64,000 nt of DNA. Origin: Amoebidium appalachense. Lineage: Eukaryota; Ichthyosporea. A program made the position numbers and the translations under genes. The stretch lies in contig CAVNZM010000005.1 in NCBI GenBank assembly GCA_963693365.1, forward strand, positions 3,968,001 through 4,032,000, given 5' to 3'. Shown here piece by piece: positions 27,006 through 39,472 of the stretch; position 1 is the stretch's first letter, and every line of letters starts with the position of its first letter. The notes below the pieces were generated by a model. The model worked only from the letters and a program-made list of their open reading frames with translations, had not been told where the DNA came from and did not search any database.

Positions 27006-28173
27006 CTCCCTCCCTCCCGCCTTCCCTTGTCCGTCATCTGGCCTCCCCCCCATCCTCAGGGCCTCTTCCCTGCTTCATCACCAAATGGCCCGACCCTCCC
27101 TTACCCCCTTCCACGCCCCTACTCTCTCCCTCCCCTCCCCTCCATTCCCCTCTGATACCCCCAGACTTTACAGCATCCACAGTTGTGCACACAGTGCACA
27201 CACACACACACACGCACAAAAACACACACACGGACCCCCCCTCACTATCCCCCCCCCCCCCCCCCCCCCCCCCCTCATTCCTACCCTCCGTCCTTTTATG
27301 CCACAGGAACCTACGGAAGAAGACATTCAAGCAGCCGAGGCCCTCCTCTCCACATGCGCGGATACAACACAAGCAACCAGCGAGCTCCGAGAGAGGGTAG
27401 GGGAGGAAGAGAGGCAGCGCAAGGAGGCAGAGGCGCAGATGACCGTGCTCATGCAGGCCACAGCTGACCTACAGGTCGATGTACGTCTTGGCATCACCAT
27501 GCTCCCCCCCCCCTTTTCCCCCTCTCCTTTACCTCCCCCGCCACGGATGTTAAATTGAACCCCCCTCCCCCTCCCCCCCACCCCCCCTTCCCCGGTACAC
27601 ACACACAGGCGCACACACACACACACACACACGGAGACCCGTTTAACCCTTTTTCCTACCCGCGACAACACCCTTAGCAATGCCAACACTCGCGGGCACG
27701 AATGAACACACAAGTGGGCACCCGATCATGATCTGAATAATCCCCGTATGCACGTTTTATGAATGTTTTTATATGCAGGAAGCGTTGCACCATGGTCTCT
27801 GTGAGTGCGTTTGCCGAAAACCTCCCAGGACCTAACTTCTCCTCTTCTCCTCTGGTTGCTGTTCAGCCAATGTTAAAGTTCCTTATGCCCATAAGGCCCT
27901 TCCCAAGCATGCATGAAACTTATCTTATTCCCATGGGCTGTGGAGAAACCAGTGCAGGTGTGGGTATAAATAGTGCGAAGGAAGAAAGGAAATGCGAGTA
28001 TCTATATGTGAACACTTGTGAAGAAGGGAGGGCTTGAAACGAACATATACTATTTGCTGATCGGTGGGGAACTTCAAACCCAGATTGCTTCCGTTGAGGC
28101 TGAGTTGGAGAGGATACAGAAAGAGCGAACTGCGAGTGTGGACACACCCCAACCAGCAAGCCTGCTTGATTGA
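17823..28173 (+). CDS. RhoGAP protein with N-terminal RA/ubiquitin-like domain, SH3 domain and C-terminal coiled coil
   Basis: GTPase-activating protein for Rho-family GTPases, probably cytoskeletal. Supported exons: 18138-18244, 19871-20056, 20958-21171, 21583-21660, 22399-22527, 22941-23105, 23740-23852, 24076-24112, 24315-24334, 24737-24852, 25357-25426, 25851-25962, 26608-26699, 27307-27480 and 28084-28173 (TGA). Phases agree throughout, giving about 567 codons. The first coding exon is uncertain; 17823-17847 (MSCALILT) fits in phase. In order: a Lys-rich start, a Ras-association/ubiquitin-like fold ([12 protein letters not shown] to DTLYIIRV), then RhoGAP from VFGKPLLE to ANYNDVFE. RhoGAP has the arginine finger in GIFRLSG and the [13 protein letters not shown] signature. 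The SH3 domain carries [20 protein letters not shown] and [20 protein letters not shown]. An acidic linker leads to a Glu-rich coiled coil. The last exon's acceptor is the least certain internal border. Confidence 0.85.
20885..20913 (+). repeat. Decoy copy of the splice acceptor and start of the third RhoGAP exon
   Basis: CACATGCAGGATATTCTCTA at about 20893-20912 nearly repeats CACATGCAGGATACTCTCTA around the true border at 20957/20958. Both copies follow (CA)n and C tracts. Used as an exon, the decoy would hit TAA after GAT ATT CTC. Confidence 0.8.
22029..22216. repeat. (CA)n microsatellite, about 190 bp
   Basis: CA array with occasional TT and TA interruptions, in a RhoGAP intron. Confidence 0.92.
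24315..24334 (+). other. 20-nt microexon of the RhoGAP gene
   Basis: Bounded by acceptor tatacag and donor gtaagg. It is needed to bring the phase-1 end of exon 24076-24112 (donor gtgacc) to the phase-0 start of the SH3 exon at 24737, adding ASLSDGG between the RhoGAP and SH3 domains. Skipping it leaves the frames incompatible. An alternative donor at 24127 would read into stops in the nearby candidate acceptors. Confidence 0.6.
25741..25850 (+). repeat. (CA)n microsatellite running directly into a splice acceptor
   Basis: About 100 bp of CA repeats end as acacacag immediately before exon 25851. The intron 3' end therefore lacks a normal polypyrimidine tract. Confidence 0.85.
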
Positions 28174-28774
28174 TCACGGATCAATATTTTTTTTTAAAAA
28201 GTTGATGGTCTACTGTTGATAAAGTCTGTGGCTTAGTGGGCCAATGAATACTTGGGTTCTATTGCATGAACGAAATAAGTGCTTGAATGTGCGAGTTGTG
28301 GGCTTAAAGCTTCGACTGGTATGTTTGGTTTGAATATGTTTGCATATACTTTTTGTTGGAGACAAGACGCAGGCTAGCGGTGCTTGTGTGAATATAGTGT
28401 CCGTGGCACAATTTTGTGACCGTCATGGATGTGCATGTTGTGTGATTGCTCGCAAAGTGCCCTTCAGGGCTACTACTACGACGGAATTTCAAAGCAGACG
28501 AACACCATTTGCTACCGTTTTACAGTGAGCCTTACACGCATTCAAACGTTTCTCTTGTGCGCAAAGTTATAGATAAACCTGTGTATAGCTTACTAATAGA
28601 CAGCTGAAATACGTTTATAGCGAACAAAGGTGCTCGGACATACGTGAGTGGCTGGAGTGTAGGAGAAGGCATGGGGAACCGTGTGCACCGGTGTCACCAA
28701 TCATGTGGCCCAGATAACGAAGTAATTAAAAAGGTGATCATTTTTACCATAGGCCATGTGGGCAGGGGCACTAC

Positions 28775-28805
<31 letters not shown>

Positions 28806-28825
28806 ACACACTTCCCCATAGCCTT

Positions 28826-28886
<61 letters not shown>

Positions 28887-29361
28887 ACACACACACGAAC
28901 ACGTCCTAGTGGCACCACAGCACGACCGACACTACGTACACCACGACTTCCAGATTTGGTTCCCAACTCCAACCACTCAAACTTTTTAATAGGATTTTAA
29001 AACATAATAACTTGCAACACACAAAACACACCGTCTAGCATATCTTGGCAAGTTACAACGTTTTTGTGTGTTTCACTCGATTATGCGCGAAAAGGAAAAG
29101 GTCAGTAAATATATCACACGTGGCCACCTTCTTCAGCAACAGTTGTGCTCCATGTCATTCAATGTTTGAACCTTGGCTAAACTTTAATAAGCAAGCATCA
29201 TGTGGGCTATCAATGTACACACCAGACATAAATTTTGTGTTTGAGAAACCACGCTTATGAAGCCACAGAGAGAGCAAGCGATATGCACACATGATGATAG
29301 GCAGAGTTCGAATCCGGCCAAGAATCCGCGAATTACAACATACTCGAGTTCAAGTGAATCA
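28174..29361. other. Spacer between the RhoGAP gene and repeat A, no gene recognised
   Basis: Mostly unique sequence with a C tract at 28775-28790 followed by (CA)n to about 28885. A B-box-like GAGTTCGAATCC at about 29305-29316 has no convincing tRNA fold around it. Confidence 0.55.
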
Positions 29362-29552
29362 GGGGGGTTTACGCTGTTTACTCGAGGCAAAGAGAGACCA
29401 GTCTCAGGTATGGGGGGGTTTTGCTCGGAATATCCCCTAGCGGTATATCATGATCACGTACATAGATGTCGGGTGATCGACTGTATACCAGGGATTACTT
29501 TCTCTACGAAACACCATAAAGACTAAGAAAAATCAATTAGTTGGGGCTCCCC

Positions 29553-29553
<1 letters not shown>
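29362..29553 (+). repeat. Dispersed repeat family A, copy 1
   Basis: About 192 bp nearly identical to 49731-49925. It starts GGGGGGTTTACGCTGTTTAC and ends GTTGGGGCTCCCCG, and here is followed by a 30-plus base T tract. No coding potential; class unknown. Confidence 0.85.
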
Positions 29554-29589
<36 letters not shown>

Positions 29590-29630
29590 TTTTGTTTTAG
29601 GGCTCCCCTGGGACACTCGGTATCAGCTGG

Positions 29631-29679
<49 letters not shown>

Positions 29680-29681
29680 CG

Positions 29682-30840
29682 CTAGAATTTTGTAGTGATG
29701 TGTTTCTCAAGCCAATCAATACATCTAATAAATAGGTCGTAGTTACGCGTGTTTAGTATAAAATCAAGGATGTTGTAATTTACAGGTAGGCTATCTCTCT
29801 GGGTGTCTGTTGTGAATGTGACGTGTGTGTGTTGTGGTATTATGTGGTCTATCAGAGTACATTTGGCGATACATGACCGTTTAAACTGGTGTGTGTGTGT
29901 GTTGTTTGGGCATGCAAACGATGACACCTTATACTTATTAGATCTCCACTGTATTGATAGCACGTGTACAGTAAAAGCGTGGTAATTGATCAATATTACC
30001 ATCAGCTAGAGAAAGACCAGTTCTACAGGAAGGTAACATGTATTTAGGTGTTATACATTTGCGAGTGCCATATTTGGCAATATGGTTAAGGCGGTCATTA
30101 TATATAAACCGAGACATAAGGCTTAGTTTTTCAAGGTGTCTGCTTTCATCGGGTCTTGTGTCGTGTGGTATCTTTTTCCATTTGTTATATTGCGTGATCA
30201 TCTTGTGATTGTGTACATGTTTAATGAGTAAGTGGCAGTGCAAAGTCACACGCACACTTTTGCGGGGTTTATATGTATTTGTGCCCGGGGGAGAAGGAGA
30301 GAGAGAGGGAAGGAAAGAGGGGAGAGGCGAGGAGGGGACAGGTCGAATAGAGGAGAGAGGGTGGGAGGGCAAATACTTCTTTAAGCGGCTTATGTGCTTA
30401 TTGAATTTCAGCGCGAGATGGGATACTCTAGCAGCTATTGGGACCAGACCATATATCGAGAGCAACAGGCCCAGGTTTACAACAGTTGTTAGATAGAAAG
30501 GAGGCAACTTCTGCTTCAAGGAAATTCGCCAAGGGTTTAAGCGCTCTAGTTCTCTCTTTCTTGATCCAAGCGGCGAGAAGGGGTAAACCATATATATTCA
30601 CATGCCAGGAAGACAAAAGTGCGAATAAATGTAAGTCTAATAGAAGGATGGAGGGGTGTGTCTTTAAAAAAATTAGCCGAGAAGAAATTAACCGCTTACG
30701 AGCCAACTCTACCCTCTTTTCGACCATATGGGAAAACATAACACCAACAGAATTAACCGGAACACCAAGATATTTGTATTCTGGAACTATAGGTACAGGT
30801 TTAGACTATAGGTACAGGTGAATCAGTGATAACCATATAA
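29682..30840 (-). pseudogene. Decayed non-LTR retrotransposon (LINE) 3' end
   Basis: Remnant of a reverse-transcriptase ORF read on the minus strand in at least three frames. The segment 30780-30420 contains PEYKYLGVPVN, the typical post-palm motif of LINE reverse transcriptases, followed by helical sequence. The frame then shifts (30591-29938) and shifts again near 29950. The final piece ends ILNTRNYDLFIRCIDWLEKH before TAG at 29682, resembling LINE C-termini. A C/T-rich low-complexity insert interrupts the middle. The catalytic FADD motif is not visible. A frame at 30921-31244 may be an older 5' portion, but I cannot support it. No activity is expected. Confidence 0.45.
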
Positions 30841-31431
30841 GGTTAGTTGTCGAGCATATACAGAGTACTACTGAACTATTATAAAATTCATTAAGGCCTT
30901 CAAGGCTCTAATAAACATTACTAGAGGGTCCTGGAGTTATTTTTTGTCATAAATACGAATCGCACGAGAGGTTTGCGTTTGCAGTCGACCCCAAACATGT
31001 CGACAGAAATGGTCTCCGGTAGCATGCTGGTTCTATTTGCCAATCGTTGCGCTCTTGTGGTACACTTATAGCCAACCAAAACGTGTATCACAGGTAAGCC
31101 CTGATCTATTCGTGCTAAATCATGCATATAGTTTGCCTCTTTTGAAGACATTCCATTCAAGATTCCGCGGCCTTCCGTGCCGCAGCTACACTTGTCTGTC
31201 GCCACACTCTCAAATCTCACTCGGTCAGTTTCTTTTCTCCACACACTCTTTCAAGCTTAGGAAACAAAAAAACCAAAAAAAAACCTTCTTCCCTACAACG
31301 TTCTCCACGTAGGTTTTGCAGTGCGGGTAGGACTTTGTATTCCTTAGTTCTCTGTTAAGATATCTTTCTGCCTTGGTAGGCATATATGGCAGAGGGGTTC
31401 CAAAAACCTTTGGGTCAGTTTCCTCGCCACC

Positions 31432-34400
31432 ATGTTTCATTCTTGGCGTGTTTCTGTTCTTCTGGTCCTTATTGTTCTCCAGCAAGTAATTGCTGGGTGC
31501 ATTAGCGAAGACAGGGACCAGTATCACTTAGGAGGTCGTGTTGTGGCCTACATAAGTAAAACAACAACGACGCCTTCCTCTTCACCCGACTCAGCCCCAC
31601 AAGTCGACCTCGTCCGCACAAACAACCTAACCGACGTAACAAGCAGCGGTGAAAATGCCACAGAGACAGTTTCCAGAAACTTCATGTTTTTAAGCGACGT
31701 TTCTAGGACCATAAAAGACGCAGTAACAAATGGTGCCACACACATTGTTCTTGGCTACGTTACTGCAAATGGAGGGGTGGATGCTGCTGCTTCCTGGGCA
31801 GCTGTGCCTCTTGACCAGCGCATGGCGGGTGCTGCGTCGTATGCACATGAGAAGGGGGCATACGTGCTCGTGGCAGCTGGTGCTGCCCCCTACGAAAACT
31901 TGCAGGCATGTGCTTCTTTCTACATTCAGGTGCTATAAAACGAAACATTGAAAAGATCGAGTACAAGAGTATGTATGTGCGTAGTTTGCTTGGCCGCATG
32001 GATGTATGTTGTGTAGCACAGGAGGAGAAAACGAAAATATTGGCACTTTCTTATTGCCTTGTCTGCACCCGCCGTTTTTCACACAAGAAAGAAAGACATA
32101 CACGCCTCTTGATCTTTCTCGAGCTGTTCTTGAGCTACTGTATATTCTAATTTATGATAACCCAACCACTACTCGATTTTTGTCTATGGGGTGCCTTTGC
32201 CTTTTTCAGTTTCTCGTTACTTTTAACCTAACGCTTATCATTAACATACTCCAGAACTACGTCGAGTCAGGCATGGGTGGGTGGGGATACGGGACACTTG
32301 TGGCCACCTGGGCTGTGAGCAACGGTTTTGACGGTGTCGTATTCCACATGGACGGCCTGGTTGCAGCCACCGGGTCTACATGGATGCTGGCAGCTACGGG
32401 GGGTGCAAGGAGGGTGCTTGGCCCGGATGGTATCATTGCTCATGCCCCCACGGTATGTGCACGTTTATAAGTGAATCGAACAGATAGTGCCTTCCCACCC
32501 CCTTTTTTTGGCCCATTTTTGTCCTCGGAGGAGTCCCGTGGGGGTCCCCCTTAGGAACTATCGTGTTCCATCAAGAACCAACTGTAACCTAGCTAGAGTG
32601 CTAATGGTGCAATCAGCTGTTAAGGTGGTGGTGGTGGTGGGGGGGGGGGGGGGGGGGAAGTAGTGTCCGTGGAGTGAATTTTGTGTGTTAAGGCATGTCT
32701 GCAACATTTATGGCTCAAAAGAAATGTGGCCATTAATTGGAAGACTGTGTGTACGTGCAGAGGGCTCGAGGGTGACTGAAATCTGTGTGGGTGTGCTTGT
32801 GTGTACGTGTCTTTTTTTGGGTTAAACTGCATAGTGCACTTAAGTGTGTTCACTTTCACAGTGTATCATTCGCATGCTCGTGCACATGTCCTGTGATGCA
32901 TAGCTGGTTACAGTTGGATTCTAACAGCAGATGCGGCTACTCGTAGGGTCAGTTTTTGTGCAAACTGCCCGAGAAGACACAGCACGTTGGTATGTTTGTT
33001 TGTGTGTAAATGTGTATGTGTGTGTGCATGGGTGTGTGCGTGTGTGTGTGCTTGTGCTTGTATCTGAAGCGGCTTGTGAGTACACATGTGTGTGTATGGC
33101 CAGAGAGGAGGCCCGGGGGGGAGGGGGAGGGGGCGCAGGGGGAGGGGGGGCCGGGGAGGGGGGCTGAATGAGTAGGGACGGGGGGTCGGGGAGGGGATGG
33201 GGCCGGAGGGGCGGGGGGAGGGGGGGGGGGGGAGGGAGGGGGGGATATTAGCCAACCACACCCCCTGCACCCACAGGCTAGCCAGCTGGCCGATGTAACG
33301 CAGGGCATGTACTACGGGATATACCACGAGGCATCGTGCTTCATCGATTTCGTTATTGCCCGGCACTATTCCGACGAGGTGTGATACCCGGCTGTGATTT
33401 TTGAATAGCTTCCCTTCTTGCAATTTTCAAATCAAAGGCTTCTTTTTTTTTCTCAGACTGTGCCTTCACTCTTCCTACCCCCCGTTGCGAACCTTGTGCA
33501 CATGCATGAGATAAATAGAGGGAGTATTGGCTGTTGGAGAGGTAAAAAAAAGCGCCGTGTAAGGAGAAAACATAGGAAGGTGACTCCGAGTAATGGGGAG
33601 GAAGGAAGGGAGTTGTTTGAGTAGGTAGTATAAATAGTATGCTGAAGTGGTGCCGATCATTTTCTTGTGCTTGTGTGAGTATGTGGAGGTGGTACGATGG
33701 TGGGGGTGGGAGTGGTGGGGAAGGGGGAGGGGGAAGGGGGAAGGGGGGGGGGTTGGGGGTGGGGGGGGATGTGATTGGGGGAAGGCAGATCAACGAAAAA
33801 TTTTGCAGCTGGAATATAAGTACAATATCAACAAGTGTGTTAGTACAAGTCATTTGTCTTTCCAGCTTATCAACAACAACAAACCCGTGTATATGCACCT
33901 TGTTTAAATAACCAATACAAACTGTACACCCTCATTTCCCCCCTTTCATCAGACTCTAATCCAGCATTTTACAATCACAACACATGCAGACGGGCCTAAA
34001 TCTTCACACATCATACGAGCCACTCTTTGGTGGCCCCCAGAACCAATCAGACACCACCAGCAGCTACCAAGTGTCTGCAGCTCAGTTGGTCCAGAAGGGC
34101 ATCCCACCCAACAAGGTGGTTGTAGGTGTGAGCATAGCAGGCAACACGTCAACAACAATCAACGAAACGCAGTTTAGTAGTTATGTTACAAGGTTTGTGC
34201 ATCCACCCCACCCAGGGTCCCTCTTCCTCCTCTTCCCTGCCCCCTCCTCCCACCCTCTGCGCACCCCACCCCTTCCCTCGCCCTGTGTACACCCAGACCG
34301 TCATATAGGCTACTCAAGTGCATAACAGTGAAGATGGTTGGGGTGTGGGAGGGTGGAGGAGGGAAGAACGATATCTCAGTAAACGTGCTGAATAGGAAAG

Positions 34401-35162
34401 GAAAGGGAAGGAAAACCAAGTCAGATAGACATTGTGGTGTGTGTTGTGTGTGCCGGGGGGAGGGGGGATGCAAGGGGGGGAGGGGGGTGGGGGGGGGGGG
34501 GGGGGGGGGGGGGGAGGAAGGGGGGAGGTTGCAGGAGGCAAGAAACTAATGTGGGGTGATAAAAGCGTGATTCTATTTAGGTCGGCTAGGACATAGCATG
34601 GCATGTGTGACACCGCATTCCAACCATACCGTACAACACCAGGGCCCAATCAGAGCTCAGCATGAACGTCAGCATCATGGCCTGGCACCTCTCTGACGGC
34701 ACCAACACCGAAGCTTTTGATTGGCTGCGTGCTGTGGCCACCACCGTGAGACCAAACGGCACAAATGCCCCACCAATAGCCAACCAGAATGCCTTGTGTA
34801 GAACCTTCGTGAACAATGTGAGTAGAATATGCGAGCCTTCCCCCCCCCTCCCCCCCCCCCTGCCCGCCCACTCTCTCCCAGACATACAAATACATGCTCA
34901 TGCCCTCCTCCTGTCTCCCCGCCCCTTCCGATTCTCTACATCCCCCCCCCCCCCCCCCCTCCCCCCCCCCCCCCCCCCCCCAACCACCCCCCTCCCCACC
35001 CCCCCCTCCTCCCCCCCCCCCCCCCCCCCCTTCCCCAGGGAACTCGCCCTCTCCCTCGTGATTGTTCACTTTTGTGCTTGTGACATGTCAGTGAACTATC
35101 CCTCTCGGCCCAACCCTCTTCGACCTCGAAGCAGGTACCACACACGCACACGCACGCGCACG

Positions 35163-35248
<86 letters not shown>

Positions 35249-35978
35249 TAGGCATACCCCTTATCACCGTCCTGCAGGTTCCTTCACCCTCCACCTCTCC
35301 TCTCCTTACCCCTCCGCCCTACTCCCTAACCCCCCTCTCCATGTTTACATACCTTAATGCCGAATTAGTGAATTATCCTCTCCTTCCCTTCCTCCCCCTA
35401 TCTTCCCTCTCCCCCCCCCCCCCCCCCCTCTCTCTTCCCCCCCCCCCCCCCCCCCACCACCACCACCACCACCACCCACCCACCCACCCCCCACGGGCCG
35501 CTGCACTAGCGTTTTCTCCTAGCTACCTCCCACACAACCACTCCTACGTGCTTACCCATTACGAAAGACATGATTGTCCCAGTTAGACACTATTTACATC
35601 ATTGACATGCTACAAACTGGTTTCCGCACAAAGACAGGGGTATAGGGTTAACAGGTCAGTAAAAAACAACAAAAATCCACATAACAAACAAGGCTAATTA
35701 TTCAATTGCTTGAAACCCCACCCAGGCCGAACACCAATTATGCTATGAAGATTCTTCACCCACAAGCGACCTGGAACCCACATCCACTGTGTGCATGGGC
35801 AATGGCACCGAGTGGCTGCAGACAAATGGGTGGACCGTAGTCAGCAATGATGACCCCACACTGCTCCCAGGCAAGGTGTGCACCCACCTTTTTACCCATA
35901 CCTATGCTGCCTCCCCAACCCCGCACCCCCACCCTCATCCCCATCCACCCTGTCCCCACTCCTCCCACCTCCATCCAC

Positions 35979-36015
<37 letters not shown>

Positions 36016-36143
36016 CCTCTCTCACCCCTACCACGTTCCCCAACATCCCCATCTCTCTTTCTTCGGGATTATGTGCACATAGAGTATATTCTGCTCCCAT
36101 GGATACCCTGGACCCCCTTCCCTTCCTCGTGAAAAACCCCCTC

Positions 36144-36175
<32 letters not shown>

Positions 36176-36229
36176 TTCCCTTCCGTCAGCAACTCGACCC
36201 CCTCCACACTATCCCGCCCCCCACACACA

Positions 36230-36276
<47 letters not shown>

Positions 36277-36537
36277 ATTCACACACATTCAAACACGCGC
36301 GCGCGCGCACGCACACACACACTACTTTGAACCTTCATCAAAAGCCCCCCCCCCTCCCCCCCCTTTCCCTCCCCTTCCCTCTCCCCTCCCCCCTCTCCCC
36401 CCCTCCCCCCCTCCCCCCTCCCCCCTCCCCCCTCCCCCCTCCCCCCTCCCACATAATCTCCCATTCCAACCACTCACCCAGACTTCAGCCATAAATCACA
36501 GACATTTGATCTCCCTCAGCCACACACTACTGTTCTT

Positions 36538-36621
<84 letters not shown>

Positions 36622-38556
36622 GGGCCTTCCTCTGTCACAGAGATGAATGACTACCTATCCCCTCTCCCCCCCTCCCCCCTCCCCCCCCCCCCTCCCACAT
36701 AATCTCCCATCCCAACCACTCACCCAGAGTACTGCAGCCATAAATCACAGACATTTGATCTCCCTCAGCCACACACTACTGTTCTTCCCCCCCCCCCCTC
36801 CTCCTCCCCCCCCCTCCCCCCCCCCCCCCGGGCCTTCCTCTGTCACAGAGATGAATGACTCTACCTATACCCGTTTCAAGTTCTTCCACCATCCACTTTA
36901 CTCTTCCGGTTGTACTCATATCAAACACACCTAAAAAATGAAATCAGCATGGCCAGCACAACCTCACTAACCCACTCCCCCAGGCCATCATTGCTTGCAG
37001 AGACCCGACCTTTCTTCCACCCGCCTCCAATCCATCTACAACAAACACGACCCCTTTAAACCCTTACACACCCATGCGCACCACACCCGACCCATTTCTC
37101 ATCTACATCAACAGCGGTCTGAACACCACCTTAACCCATGAGGCGCTATCAGAAACCATCCAATCAGCATCGGCCAGAGGGGCAACGCACGTTGTGATTG
37201 GTGAACGGTTTGCGGCGGATCCAGGATACCAGGCAGCCGAGTGGAACCATATGAGGAGGGAGCTGAAGACGGCGACACTCAACAGCATCCATCAGAGGAA
37301 TAGCTCTCTGCTTGTGCACGTGATACCCGAGCTGGTATGCTCAGAGCTCCAGCTTTACCCCTCCTCTCCCCTCCCCCCTCCCCCCCTCCCCTCCCTGCCC
37401 CATCACACACATCCCTCCCCTCCCCCCACCCAACCCTCCACCCCCCACCCCTTCCCAGCCACAACCACCACACCACCAAAACCACCAGCACCCCCATTCC
37501 CTCCCCTTCTTCGCCATCAAAAAGCATGAAAACAATGATAACCAGACCCCCCATGTTTCATGTTCGTTACCACGTGACACCCTGCTATCTCCCAGCGTAC
37601 CCCCTGTTACCCTCCCGCTTTCCATTTACATCAACCCCCCCCCCCCCCCCCCCTCCCCTCCCCTCCCCCCCCCCCCCCCCCTCTTTCTCCACTCCCTCCC
37701 ACCTCCCCCCTGCCTACCCCCCTTCTTCGTCAGAAGAATCTACCTAAGATGTTTTGGGTGACAAGGGTACAAAAGAAGAACAACGAGAAATTTGCGCCGG
37801 GGGGAGGGGGGAGGTGGAGAGGGGGAGGGGAGGGGAAGTATGGGGAATGAAAAATACGAAGGCAATCCGAAATGGACAATTCACATATTTTGCAACCAGA
37901 TGTAAGAAACGGATTTAATTCAAGGAAGAAAAGAAAGATAAATCTAGCACATGAGACCGGAGAATTTGTGGTATGTGTGTGTGTGGTGCTGATGATGGCG
38001 GAGGTGGGAGGAAGGGGATTGGGGGGATATGGGTTCATCACTCTAACAAAAAATCACCTAAGAATCTCCGGCACCCGTTCCCCGAGCACTCTCCCTCCTG
38101 GACCCCCCCCTGCTCTCTCCCCTCTCTCTCATCCCCCCCCCCCCCCCCCCCCCTCCCCTCCCCCCTCCTCCCCCCCTCCCCCCCCTTCTCCCCCCCCTCC
38201 CCCCCCCCCCTCTTCCACCTTCTCATCTCTTCCTCTGAGTTGTCAACAAACCTCTTCTTTTTTTGTGACCCTATTACCCACCATTGCACATCCGCCCTTT
38301 TTAACCTGCAGATGACGGAGATCCAGACTGCATTCATGGCAAGGTACCAGGGGGATGCGATTGGCCAGTACGTGATCAGCCAATCATATGACGGGGCCAT
38401 GGTGCATTATGAGGGGGAGGATATCGATCTGCTGATCCCCTTCATGCATGCACTCAGAAGGGCATTGGGAGACAACTTGATACTGGGAATATCGGCAAAG
38501 GTGAGGGGGAGTGCAATAGCAATGCATAGAGGGGTGTGTGTAGTTGTGATGCACAG

Positions 38557-38637
<81 letters not shown>

Positions 38638-39416
38638 CAAAGAAGGGGGGAAGGGGGGGGGAGGTAGCGAGGGAAATGGGGGGTCCGGGCGGGGGGGGGG
38701 GAGGGGGGGAGGGGGGGGGGGGGGCGAGGGGGCAAGGGGAGGGGGTTGAGAGGCAGAATTAAGGTTTGAGAAGACGGGAAGTGAGCAGGGGCCAAGGGCT
38801 GGGGGGGGGGGGGGGAGGGTTGGGGGGGGGAGGTGGGAGAACAGGGAGCATAGCATGTTTTTACAGACATGCCTATCCCTCTCTGTCTGAGTGTGTGTGT
38901 GTGTTGTGTGGCTGTGTGTGTGTGTATGTGCCCACATGCTCAAGTGCTTGGCCTGGGTCACTGGTGTACCCCTCCATCGTTGAGAGAAGCAACCTCTCCC
39001 CCACCCCCATCCCCACCGCCCAAGTCCTTGTCCTCCTCCCCCCCCCCCCCCCCCCCCCCCAATACATACATAGTCACTAGTATTTACCACTGACATTGAG
39101 ATAAATAACCGAGGAGCAATTGCACAAAAGGAAACACAGGCACTACATTGACCATCGTCATGTCCTCGTTCCCCATGTTTGCCGGAGTCATCCCCTCCCT
39201 CCCTCCCTCTCCCCCCCCCCCCCCCCCCCCCCCCCAAACACCCCACCCTCCCAACCCGTCTACCTCCCCCCCTCCCCCGACCCCTCTGCAAGCAGCAAAG
39301 CAATGTAGGGTGGCTAGCCAGCAAGGGCCTGCCTGCCGCCTGGCCGGCATTCAGCAACCAGGTGGACATCATCGACCTGCAGTTTTGGCCAGCTGCAGAG
39401 GTTGCTTTGAGGCCCG

Positions 39417-39472
<56 letters not shown>

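Noticed and set aside
27775-27800. Possible extra RhoGAP exon after acceptor atatgcag at 27778
   Set aside because: The natural donor GTGAGT leaves phase 1, which does not fit the last exon at 28084. Direct joining of 27480 to 28084 keeps phase 0.
29295-29325. B-box-like GAGTTCGAATCC suggesting a tRNA gene
   Set aside because: No matching A box, acceptor stem or cloverleaf could be drawn around it.
30921-31244. 107-aa minus-strand frame next to the LINE remnant
   Set aside because: No reverse-transcriptase or endonuclease motif seen. Position alone does not justify adding it to the element.
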